Of a stretch of 5,485 bases of DNA, positions 1-5,485 are shown in pieces; positions within the stretch are counted from its first letter, which is position 1, and each line of letters opens with the position of its first letter. A program made the translations under genes and the position numbers. Where the stretch lies: assembly GCA_007122555.1 (NCBI GenBank), contig SKTL01000426.1, positions 1 through 5,485 of the forward strand, written 5' to 3'. Origin of the DNA: Thermomicrobiaceae bacterium. GTDB lineage: Bacteria > Chloroflexota > Chloroflexia > Thermomicrobiales > Thermomicrobiaceae. The notes beneath the pieces are model-generated. The model did no database searches. It saw only the letters and a program-made list of their open reading frames with translations, and was not told the origin of the DNA.

Positions 1-1290
1 CGAGCCGAAGTTCATCCAGGGTGTATAGGGCACGACGACATTGCCTTTTTCGTCCATGCCGCGCCGTCCGGCGCGCCCCGCCATTTGCTGGAACTCGTTG
101 GGAATCAGGGGCCGTCTCCGCTGTCCGTCCCACTTGCTCATCCGGCCGATCACAACCGTTCGGGCCGGCATGTTCACGCCGAGCGCCAGCGTATCGGTCG
201 CAAACACCACCTGCATCAGGCCTCGCGAGAATAGCGCTTCGACGAACTGCTTGAGAATCGGGAGCAATCCGGCGTGATGGAAGCCGATCCCCTGCCGGGC
301 AAGCGAGGTGATGATCTGTACCTGATCAAGCTCGCGGTCTTCCTCCCGCATACTTTGAATGTAGGTCTGAACGATCTCCTCGATCTGGTTCGCTGTGTCT
401 TCATCGGTGATCAGATTTGCGCGCATCAGCGCCATGCGTTGTGCGAAGTCCTGACAGTCCCGGCGGCTGAAGAGAAAATAGATCGCCGGAAGCAGCTGCT
501 GGTTGCGCAGCGCCTGAACGATTTCCCACGGCTGCGGCTCTTCCTGCTCCAGCCGCATGCGTTGTTCACGATTCATCCCGCCGCGCTGGAACGTCTTCTG
601 GATCTCGCCGCCGGTGTCGTCGAAGTCGGCGATCTTGTTGCCGTCATGATCGATTACCAGCCGGAGCTTGCGCTTGTAGAAATAGTAGAGAGCCAGCGGG
701 ACTGCGCGTTCATAGTGGGTGATGAGCTCGATCGGCCGATGACTCCGCCCGATCCAGTCAGCAATTTCCTGCGCGTTGGAGACTGTCGCAGACAGGCAGA
801 TCAGCTGAATGTGCTCCGGGCAGAGGATAATCGCCTCTTCCCAGGTCGTTCCCCGGTCTGGATCGGCGATGTAGTGCACTTCGTCGAACACGATGCAGTC
901 GACGTCATCGAGATCCCATGGGGACTGAATCAGCATGTTACGGATGACTTCGGTCGTCATGACGACGATCGGCGCATCGGGGTTTTCAGTGACATCACCG
1001 GTAAGAAGGCCGACGTTGTCTCCGTAGACACGTCTGAGATCGCGGAATTTCTGGTTGGAGAGCGCCTTGATCGGCGTGGTGTACATAACCTTGCCGCCAC
1101 GCCGGAACGATTCATAGACACCGAATTCGGCGACAACGGTTTTCCCGGTCCCGGTGGGCGCCGCCACCATGACCGAATCACCTTGCAGAAACGTCTCGAT
1201 CGCCTGTCGCTGAAACGGATCGAGACCAAATGGATAAAGGACCGAAAACTGATCGATCGCTGCGTCAACGTGCTCGTTTGTCAGTGCCAA
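1..1290 (-). CDS. Ski2-like DExH-box RNA helicase (HelY/Mtr4 type), C-terminus beyond the window
   Basis: Predicted ATP-dependent RNA helicase of superfamily 2, Ski2-like group, probably cytoplasmic and acting in RNA processing or decay. The 430 visible residues contain both RecA-like domains. Motif I APTGTGK lies at 44-50, motif Ia TTPIKALSNQKF at 71-82, motif II DEVHY at 136-140, motif III SAT at 167-169, motif IV FSRRDC at 274-279, GIGFHHAGLLP at 334-344, motif V TDTLALGVNMPA at 365-376 and motif VI QQMAGRAGRRG at 401-411. The HHAGLLP and MAGRAGRRG forms are typical of Ski2/Mtr4/HelY proteins and unlike RecQ or DEAD-box RNA helicases. Family members are usually about 900 residues, so roughly half, including the winged-helix and helical-bundle part, should lie beyond position 1. 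I chose the TTG at 1290 because GGAG (1303-1300) sits nine bases upstream, the protein then begins MALTNEHVDA, and a consensus -10 lies upstream. The frame stays open to about 1551 with no ATG. The precise RNA substrate cannot be read from sequence. Confidence 0.95.
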   Translation of the reverse strand, partial: MALTNEHVDAAIDQFSVLYPFGLDPFQRQAIETFLQGDSVMVAAPTGTGKTVVAEFGVYESFRRGGKVMYTTPIKALSNQKFRDLRRVYGDNVGLLTGDVTENPDAPIVVMTTEVIRNMLIQSPWDLDDVDCIVFDEVHYIADPDRGTTWEEAIILCPEHIQLICLSATVSNAQEIADWIGRSHRPIELITHYERAVPLALYYFYKRKLRLVIDHDGNKIADFDDTGGEIQKTFQRGGMNREQRMRLEQEEPQPWEIVQALRNQQLLPAIYFLFSRRDCQDFAQRMALMRANLITDEDTANQIEEIVQTYIQSMREEDRELDQVQIITSLARQGIGFHHAGLLPILKQFVEALFSRGLMQVVFATDTLALGVNMPARTVVIGRMSKWDGQRRRPLIPNEFQQMAGRAGRRGMDEKGNVVVPYTPWMNFGS

Positions 1291-1299
1291 AAGCAGTAT

Positions 1300-1303
1300 C
1301 TCC
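1300..1303 (-). promoter_or_regulatory. Ribosome binding site that sets the helicase TTG start
   Basis: GGAG on the minus strand, nine bases before the TTG at 1290-1288. No ATG exists in the open frame upstream, and this is the only Shine-Dalgarno-like match at a usable distance from an in-frame start candidate between the predicted transcription start and motif I. It is the main reason for choosing TTG 1290. Confidence 0.6.
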
Positions 1304-1360
1304 AGGACGGCCAACGCAAGGCTTGTGCGTACAAATCGTTCCGAAAATCGCGTCTTCGGG

Positions 1361-1369
1361 ATTATAGCA
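1361..1369 (-). promoter_or_regulatory. Extended -10 promoter of the helicase gene
   Basis: On the minus strand the bases read TGCTATAAT, a perfect TATAAT hexamer (1366-1361) with the TG dinucleotide of an extended -10 element one base upstream. The hexamer at the expected -35 spacing (about 1384-1389, CGGTGG) is a poor match to TTGACA, which is usual for extended -10 promoters. Transcription would start near 1354, giving a leader of about 64 bases before the TTG start at 1290. The match is seen directly; its use as a promoter is inferred. Confidence 0.7.
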
Positions 1370-1455
1370 CCGGTGTGCGTTCGCCACCGATGACCAATGT
1401 TGCGGCGGATTCGGGACACGCAACCGGACGCTGCAGTGTGGCTTGCAGGAAGATA

Positions 1456-1464
1456 TGCTACGAT
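1456..1464 (+). promoter_or_regulatory. Possible -10 element for the glycosyltransferase transcript
   Basis: TGCTACGAT on the plus strand resembles an extended -10 (TG, one base, then TACGAT). The hexamer matches TATAAT at four of six positions, including the first two and last two. No good -35 is seen at 16 to 18 bases. Transcription would begin near 1471, about 37 bases before the ATG at 1508. It points away from the helicase promoter, giving a divergent pair. The match is weak and could be chance. Confidence 0.3.
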
Positions 1465-1507
1465 TTCGCGGCATCTGGCGTATGAGGGGAATCGAGACGC
1501 TTCGGCG

Positions 1508-2656
1508 ATGCAGATAGGTTTGCTGGCACAGTTGCTCTCCTTCCGGGAAGGCTATCGACAGGCCGGCGTGAGCCGGTACATCGAGCATTTGCTGCGGTAT
1601 CTTCCCGCTGAACTCGAGTCAGAGGATCGCCTGACCGTTCTGGCCGGCGCCGCGGCGCGTAACAGCCTGCGTGTCGCCTCGCTGCCATCTGCGCTGGAGT
1701 GGAACTGGACGCGGTGGCCGACGAGCAAGGTTCCGGTGCGGATTCTCTGGGAGCAACTCGCTGCTCCGGCCCTCGCGGCCAGGAGCGGCTTCGATCTTAT
1801 CCATGGCCCTGTTAATGCCGTGCCGCTCGCTTCACGACGACCCAGCGTGGTGACAATTCACGACCTCGCCTTTCTCGAATACCCGGAGCAGTACCCCGCT
1901 ATGCAGCGCCGGTATCTCACGGCGATCACGCGAGCATCGACGCGCCGGGCATCGCGGGTGATCGCGGTTTCCAATTACACGGGACAGGATGTCGCTCAGC
2001 GACTTGGCGTGGATCCGGCCAAGATCGTTGCGGTTCCGAATGGCGTCAGCGAAGAGTTCTTCCCACGTTCCGACACGCCCGAACTCGCGGCGTTTCGAGC
2101 GCGCTATCAGCTACCCGAGCAGTTCCTGCTGTTCGTGGGGACGCTTCAGCCGCGCAAGAACCTGATCGGACTGATTCGGGCCTATGCGCGTCTCCCGGCG
2201 AATGAGCGAATTCCGCTCTATGTCGTTGGCGGGGAGGGCTGGATGTATTCCGGTATCTTCGACGAGGTGCGTCGACTTGGCGTCGCTGATGAGGTTCATT
2301 TTCCCGGCTATGCGGCGTCGGAAACATTGCCGCTTTGGTATAGTGCGGCAACGGCGTTCATCTATCCGTCGTTCTACGAGGGATTTGGGCTGCCGGTGCT
2401 GGAGGCGATGGCTTGCGGCGCCCCGGTTGTAACATCAAATCGGACCTCACTGCCGGAAGTTCTGGGGGATGCCGGGTTGCTGGTCGATCCGGATGACCCC
2501 GACGATATTGCGAACGCAGTGCGGATCTTGTTGACTGATACGTCACGGCGGGTATCAATGGCCAGCGCCGGTCTCAATCAGGCGCGCCAATTTACCTGGC
2601 GGCGAACCGCACGCGAAACGGCTGCTGTTTACCGAGATGTTCTGAACGAGGGCTGA
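1508..2656 (+). CDS. GT4-family glycosyltransferase (mannosyltransferase-like)
   Basis: Predicted retaining glycosyltransferase of family GT4, GT-B fold, moving a sugar from a nucleotide-sugar donor to a glycan, lipid or small acceptor at the cytoplasmic face. It has 382 residues, normal for the family. The N-terminal domain (about 1-200) starts MQIGLLAQLL, with RQAGVSRY at 17-24 where family members have the glycine-rich donor loop, and TIHDLAF with H118 and D119. The C-terminal domain has FVGTLQPRKN at 209-218, whose R216 and K217 correspond to the conserved donor-phosphate contacts. The EX7E motif is E291 (EGFGLPVLE) to E299, followed by EAMACGAPVV. No signal peptide or membrane segment is seen. 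I preferred ATG 1508 because the protein then begins at the first beta strand; the frame stays open upstream to ATG 1397, adding 37 residues that do not resemble the family. The Shine-Dalgarno is weak (AGGGG ends 18 bases upstream). Donor and acceptor cannot be assigned. It is the first gene of the plus-strand series, 36 bases before thiL. Confidence 0.93.
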   Translation: MQIGLLAQLLSFREGYRQAGVSRYIEHLLRYLPAELESEDRLTVLAGAAARNSLRVASLPSALEWNWTRWPTSKVPVRILWEQLAAPALAARSGFDLIHGPVNAVPLASRRPSVVTIHDLAFLEYPEQYPAMQRRYLTAITRASTRRASRVIAVSNYTGQDVAQRLGVDPAKIVAVPNGVSEEFFPRSDTPELAAFRARYQLPEQFLLFVGTLQPRKNLIGLIRAYARLPANERIPLYVVGGEGWMYSGIFDEVRRLGVADEVHFPGYAASETLPLWYSAATAFIYPSFYEGFGLPVLEAMACGAPVVTSNRTSLPEVLGDAGLLVDPDDPDDIANAVRILLTDTSRRVSMASAGLNQARQFTWRRTARETAAVYRDVLNEG

Positions 2657-2678
2657 ACGGGCTCGTTCTGGTGCTTTT

Positions 2679-2686
2679 GGGGGGAG
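2679..2686 (+). promoter_or_regulatory. Strong ribosome binding site that sets the thiL GTG start
   Basis: GGGGGGAG, with GGAG ending six bases before the GTG at 2693. This is the best Shine-Dalgarno match in the window and supports the GTG over any internal start. It lies in the 36-base gap after the glycosyltransferase stop, which shows no terminator hairpin. Confidence 0.75.
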
Positions 2687-2692
2687 TGACAG

Positions 2693-3727
2693 GTGTCCAA
2701 ACGAGTGCCGACTGCCGGCAAGCGTATTCGCGACATCGGCGAATTCAAACTCATTGACATTGTCACGGCCGTCGTTGCGGGAACGCAACCGGGCCGCCTC
2801 TCGCTGGGAATCGGCGACGACGCCGCGGTCTGGCGGCCCAGCCCTGGCCGGCATATTGTCATGTCAACCGATACGATGATCGAGGAAGAGCACTTTCGCC
2901 TGGAATGGGGCGACTGGAAAAGTCTTGGTCACAAGGCGCTGGCCGTCAACCTCAGCGATCTGGCCGCGATGGGCGCTCGTCCGCGTCTGGCGCTCGTGAG
3001 TCTTGGGCTGACCGGTGCAGAGCGAGACCGTGAAGTTGCTGATCTCTACAAGGGTATGGTGACGCTCGGTTCGGAATTCAAGACGGCCGTCGTCGGGGGC
3101 GATACCACGACATCGGAGAGTGCGGTGATGATTTCCGTTACCGTGCTCGGAGAGGCGCCCGGCGGTCCGGATTCCGTGATGAAACGATCGGCAGCCAGAG
3201 CGGGCGATCTGGTGGCGGTGACGGGACCTCTCGGCCTTGCCGCCGGCGGGCTGGAAGTGCTCGATCAGGAACTGCGAACGCTCGACGGCGGACCGGCGAT
3301 GGAAGAAGCGTTCCTGCGACCGAAACCGCGCGTCCGCGAGGGACGGATTCTGGCGCGGTCGGGAGTCCGGTGCGCGATCGACCTCAGTGACGGGCTGCTC
3401 GGCGATCTTCCCAAAATCTGCCAACAGAGCGATCTCTCAGCCGAGATAGATGAGTTGAGGATTCCAGTCCCGCTTTCAATCAAATGGGCATTTGAAGACT
3501 GGTTCGATGTGGCGCTCCGCGGCGGCGAAGACTATGAGCTACTGTTTACCGCTCCGCCGTCAGCGTTCCAGCGAATCAACCGGAACTTCCGCCGGGCCGG
3601 CTTGCGATTGCCGACCGTTATCGGACGGATGGTTTCTCGCGGCGAGCAGGAGCCGGGAGTCAAGCTCCGGACGCCGTCTGGACATCTGGAGCAGCTTGAG
3701 GCTGGAGCCTTCGCTCACTGGGGATAG
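2693..3727 (+). CDS. thiL: Thiamine-monophosphate kinase ThiL
   Basis: Cytoplasmic kinase that phosphorylates thiamine monophosphate with ATP to make thiamine diphosphate, the last step of bacterial vitamin B1 cofactor synthesis. It has 344 residues, close to the usual 320 to 350. The ThiL/PurM-like (AIR synthase) fold is marked by GIGDDAAVW at 39-47, the metal and nucleotide loop STDTMIEEEHF at 58-68, HKALAVNLSDLAAMGARP at 80-97, VVGGDTTTSES at 133-143, RSAARAGDLVAVTGPLG at 165-181, CAIDLSDGLLGDL at 227-239 and GGEDYELLF at 277-285. All the acidic residues expected to hold magnesium (D42, D43, D60, D89, D137, D233) are present. The EEEHF stretch at 64-68 replaces the more common EGVHF-like form, a mild variation. 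The GTG start has a strong ribosome binding site. No TPP riboswitch or other thi gene is seen in the window. The gene sits 36 bases after the glycosyltransferase and 61 before the amidase, probably in one transcript. Confidence 0.97.
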   Translation: MSKRVPTAGKRIRDIGEFKLIDIVTAVVAGTQPGRLSLGIGDDAAVWRPSPGRHIVMSTDTMIEEEHFRLEWGDWKSLGHKALAVNLSDLAAMGARPRLALVSLGLTGAERDREVADLYKGMVTLGSEFKTAVVGGDTTTSESAVMISVTVLGEAPGGPDSVMKRSAARAGDLVAVTGPLGLAAGGLEVLDQELRTLDGGPAMEEAFLRPKPRVREGRILARSGVRCAIDLSDGLLGDLPKICQQSDLSAEIDELRIPVPLSIKWAFEDWFDVALRGGEDYELLFTAPPSAFQRINRNFRRAGLRLPTVIGRMVSRGEQEPGVKLRTPSGHLEQLEAGAFAHWG

Positions 3728-3751
3728 CATCCCCGCTTCGAGCTGCGTGAT

Positions 3752-3765
3752 CGAGGATCCCCTCG
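3752..3765 (+). other. Small hairpin in the thiL-amidase gap
   Basis: CGAGG (3752-3756), loop ATCC, CCTCG (3761-3765) form a five-pair stem. No T-run follows, so it is not a convincing intrinsic terminator. It lies just upstream of the amidase Shine-Dalgarno GGAAGGA (3771-3777) and could shape the intercistronic RNA or be chance. Confidence 0.35.
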
Positions 3766-3777
3766 TTACGGGAAGGA

Positions 3778-3792
3778 CCACGTTAACCGTGG
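3778..3792 (+). promoter_or_regulatory. Hairpin enclosing the likely amidase start codon
   Basis: CCACG (3778-3782), loop TTAAC, CGTGG (3788-3792) form a five-pair, GC-rich stem whose 3' arm contains the GTG at 3789-3791. It starts one base after the GGAAGGA Shine-Dalgarno (3771-3777). If it folds it would hide the start codon, or shorten the effective distance of 11 bases between Shine-Dalgarno and start. The inverted repeat is seen directly; a regulatory role is inferred. Confidence 0.4.
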
Positions 3793-5216
3793 CTGATCTA
3801 GGTATTCCTTTTACTTCGGCGCTTGAACTTCGAGACCGTTATCTTCGACGAGAGCTCTCTCCAGTGGAAGTGACGAGGTCGGTGCTCGATCACATCGAGC
3901 GGCATGAGCCGGCGATCAATGCGTTCGTAACCCGAACTCCGGACCTCGCAATCGACCAGGCCCGCCGTGCCGAAGATTGTTATGTGAGCGGCAATGTAGA
4001 TCAACCATTGCTCGGGATTCCAGTTTCGATCAAGGATCTCACGATCACCAGGGGGATTCGAACAACCCGGGGCAGTTTGCTGCACCGCGATTACATCCCT
4101 GATTTCGACTCGCCGATTTCAGAGCGCCTTGGTCGTTCAGGCGGGCTCATGCTGGGAAAAACCACGACGTCCGAGTACGGCTGGAAGGGTGACTCGGGGA
4201 ACCGCGTGAACGGCCCGGCCCGGAATCCGTGGGATCCAGAACTCACCCCTGGCGGTTCGAGTGGAGGCGCCGCGGCAGCCGTCGCTGCAGGATTCGGGCC
4301 GATTGCACACGGCAACGATGGGGCCGGCTCGGTGAGAATTCCGGCGGCGTTTTGTGGTGTCTACGGAATCAAGCCATCCTTTGGCCTGATCCCGACGTAT
4401 CCGCCGTCTGCGCTTCCATATCTGTCGCACAATGGACCGCTCGCCCGAACGGTGCGCGACGCAGCGCTGATAATGAACGTCCTCGCTGGACCCGATCCGC
4501 GGGATAAGAATTCGCTCGGCGAGACCGGCATTGACTATCTGGCAGCGTGCGACGTACCGATTGACGGATTGAGAATCGCGTGGAGCCCGGATCTCGGCTA
4601 CGCACCGGTGGAGCCCGGAGTCCGGGAGCTCGCCGAAGCGGCGGCGCGCGTATTCGAATCGCTTGGGTGTCAGGTTGACGTGGTGAATCCGGGAATTCCG
4701 GATCCGTGGCCGGAACTGGACCTCATCTGGCAAGTGGCTCAGGCAGTGGTCTACGCTGACAATTTTGATGACGTGAAGGACCAGCTTGACCCGGGACGAG
4801 TAGAGATTATCGAGCGCGGCATGAAGGCCAGTTCTATCGCCGTGGCGAAGGCCAACGCGTCGGTTTTCACCTACGCAGATCGATGGCGGGAGTTCATGGA
4901 GAACTATGATCTCTTGCTGACCCCGACGCTGCCGATCACCGCGTTTCCTGCAGGCGATGATCATCCGGATAGTGTCGCCGGCGTGAAGAGCGACTATCTG
5001 GACTGGACCAAATTTACCTACCCGTTCAACGTGACCGGTCAATCAGCGGCTACAGTCCCCTGCGGCTTCACCGACGACGGACTTCCGGTCGGATTGCAGA
5101 TCGTCGGCCGGTGGCGAGACGATGTCAGCGTGCTTGCGGCCTCCGCGGCGTTCGAAGCGGCGCGCCCGTGGCGGCATCATATCCCCGGGCGGATCACGGA
5201 CCTTCGGGCCTTCTGA
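3789..5216 (+). CDS. Amidase-signature family hydrolase (not GatA)
   Basis: Predicted amidase of the amidase signature family, hydrolysing a carboxamide with a Ser-cisSer-Lys triad in the cytoplasm. It has 475 residues, typical of the family. K82 lies in PVSIKDL, the cis-serine is S157 in TPGGSSGG, and the nucleophile is S181 in GNDGAGSVRIPA. Spacings of 75 (Lys to cis-Ser) and 24 (cis-Ser to Ser) match those of fatty acid amide hydrolase. Conserved AAFCGVYGIKPSFG follows, and the C-terminal part has DLLLTPTLPITAFP and FNVTGQSAATVPCG. The nucleophile motif ends in RIPA, whereas GatA of the glutamyl-tRNA amidotransferase has RQPA, and no gatB or gatC is nearby. A stand-alone amidase of unknown substrate is therefore more likely. 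I chose GTG 3789 because family homology begins at once (ADLGIPFTSALELRDRYL) and GGAAGGA lies 11 bases upstream. GTG 3747 in the same frame is the alternative (14 more residues). The open frame runs back into thiL to 3492, but that part is not amidase-like. Confidence 0.93.
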   Translation: MADLGIPFTSALELRDRYLRRELSPVEVTRSVLDHIERHEPAINAFVTRTPDLAIDQARRAEDCYVSGNVDQPLLGIPVSIKDLTITRGIRTTRGSLLHRDYIPDFDSPISERLGRSGGLMLGKTTTSEYGWKGDSGNRVNGPARNPWDPELTPGGSSGGAAAAVAAGFGPIAHGNDGAGSVRIPAAFCGVYGIKPSFGLIPTYPPSALPYLSHNGPLARTVRDAALIMNVLAGPDPRDKNSLGETGIDYLAACDVPIDGLRIAWSPDLGYAPVEPGVRELAEAAARVFESLGCQVDVVNPGIPDPWPELDLIWQVAQAVVYADNFDDVKDQLDPGRVEIIERGMKASSIAVAKANASVFTYADRWREFMENYDLLLTPTLPITAFPAGDDHPDSVAGVKSDYLDWTKFTYPFNVTGQSAATVPCGFTDDGLPVGLQIVGRWRDDVSVLAASAAFEAARPWRHHIPGRITDLRAF

Positions 5217-5231
5217 CCCGGGACTCGCTGG

Positions 5232-5485
5232 ATGTTTGCTACCGGACACCCTGAAGGTTGCGAGACGATGGATCCCCTGGATGAGCGCTCGAACGTTCAA
5301 TCCCATCAGAGAGCCGAAGATCTGACGGGCAGATACTGGGAGCCGTCAGGGGTTGTCACCACGATGTGGGTCTCGCTGAGTATTGCTCTCGGGACGCTGG
5401 CGCTCTTCTCCTTCGGTTTGATCTACGCGATCATCGGCGCTCAACCGGCAGGAAGTGCGCTGGAGATGAACTGGCCGATCGTCGC
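5232..5485 (+). CDS. Unidentified membrane protein, N-terminal part only
   Basis: An open frame runs to the right edge without a stop. From ATG 5232 it gives 84 visible residues; ATG 5268 (the next in-frame ATG, starting MDPLDERSNV) would remove 12. Neither has a strong Shine-Dalgarno, although AAGG lies 10 bases before 5268. A hydrophilic head with mixed charges (about 14-40) is followed by one hydrophobic segment at about 45-69 (residues TMWVSLSIALG to LIYAIIG), flanked by R34 on the N-terminal side. This looks like a membrane anchor. The segment after it (AQPAGSALEMNWP) could begin an exported domain or a loop. I do not recognise the family. It starts 15 bases after the amidase stop and is probably in the same transcript. 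With so little sequence, function is open. Confidence 0.55.
   Translation, partial: MFATGHPEGCETMDPLDERSNVQSHQRAEDLTGRYWEPSGVVTTMWVSLSIALGTLALFSFGLIYAIIGAQPAGSALEMNWPIV

Larger units (their letters stand above)
1291..1507. other. Divergent intergenic region between helicase and glycosyltransferase
   Basis: These 217 bases lie between the divergent starts at 1290 (minus) and 1508 (plus). They hold the helicase promoter and ribosome binding site, a weaker plus-strand -10 candidate, the palindrome CACCGGTG at 1368-1375, and a short leader frame beginning at 1482. Reading frames cross the region on both strands, including the upstream extension of the glycosyltransferase frame, but none has a recognisable domain or a good start. 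Confidence 0.6.

Noticed and set aside
274..1485. A 403-residue open frame on the plus strand opposite the helicase
   Set aside because: It runs in codon register antisense to a helicase with every conserved motif intact. Its translation has no recognisable domain and no ribosome binding site. Long antisense frames are common in high-GC coding DNA.
1397..1507. Longer glycosyltransferase start at ATG 1397
   Set aside because: The extra 37 residues do not resemble GT4 N-termini and would cover the candidate plus-strand -10. The family's first beta strand begins at Met 1508.
2864..3424. A 186-residue open frame on the minus strand inside thiL
   Set aside because: It is antisense to a complete, motif-rich thiL, and its translation is compositional with no recognisable domain.
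3752..3765. Intrinsic terminator after thiL
   Set aside because: The stem has only five pairs and no T-run follows, so termination is unlikely.
3492..3788. Upstream extension of the amidase frame into thiL, suggesting a fusion or long N-terminus
   Set aside because: The extension is an out-of-frame reading of thiL, is not amidase-like, and family homology begins right after GTG 3789.
4137..5042. A 301-residue open frame on the minus strand inside the amidase
   Set aside because: It lies wholly opposite a well-supported amidase gene, is rich in Arg and His as expected of antisense translation, and shows no domain.
5043..5306. Minus-strand open frame at the amidase-membrane gene junction
   Set aside because: It is low-complexity, Arg- and Pro-rich, overlaps the amidase C-terminus antisense, and lacks a ribosome binding site or domain.

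Overview
The window is a moderately high-GC bacterial stretch, dense in genes, with GTG and TTG starts, Shine-Dalgarno sites and gaps of 15 to 61 bases between co-directional genes. A bacterial Ski2-like helicase, a GT4 glycosyltransferase beginning with a 'GYRQAGVSRYIE' type N-terminus and the codon habits are compatible with Chloroflexota (a Thermomicrobia-like lineage) or a neighbouring high-GC phylum. This assignment is an inference from style, not a database match. No RNA genes, mobile elements, CRISPR arrays or integration scars are visible.

Layout. The left quarter (1290 down to 1, minus strand) is the N-terminal 430 residues of a Ski2/Mtr4/HelY-type DExH RNA helicase that runs off the window. 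It is read from a TTG start behind a consensus extended -10 promoter. A divergent intergenic region (1291-1507) separates it from a plus-strand series: a GT4 glycosyltransferase (1508-2656), thiL encoding thiamine-monophosphate kinase (2693-3727), an amidase-signature hydrolase (3789-5216), and the start of a membrane protein that runs off the right end (from 5232 or 5268).

The four plus-strand genes have gaps of 36, 61 and 15 bases with no convincing intrinsic terminator, so they may share a transcript. Their functions (sugar transfer, thiamine diphosphate synthesis, amide hydrolysis, an unknown membrane role) do not form an obvious pathway, so this looks like a housekeeping co-transcription unit. 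I see no clear novel system. The points most worth a second look are the regulatory details: the helicase promoter with an adjacent 8-base palindrome, a small hairpin that holds the likely amidase start codon, and a short leader frame overlapping the glycosyltransferase start. The unassigned amidase substrate and the unidentified membrane protein are also open questions.
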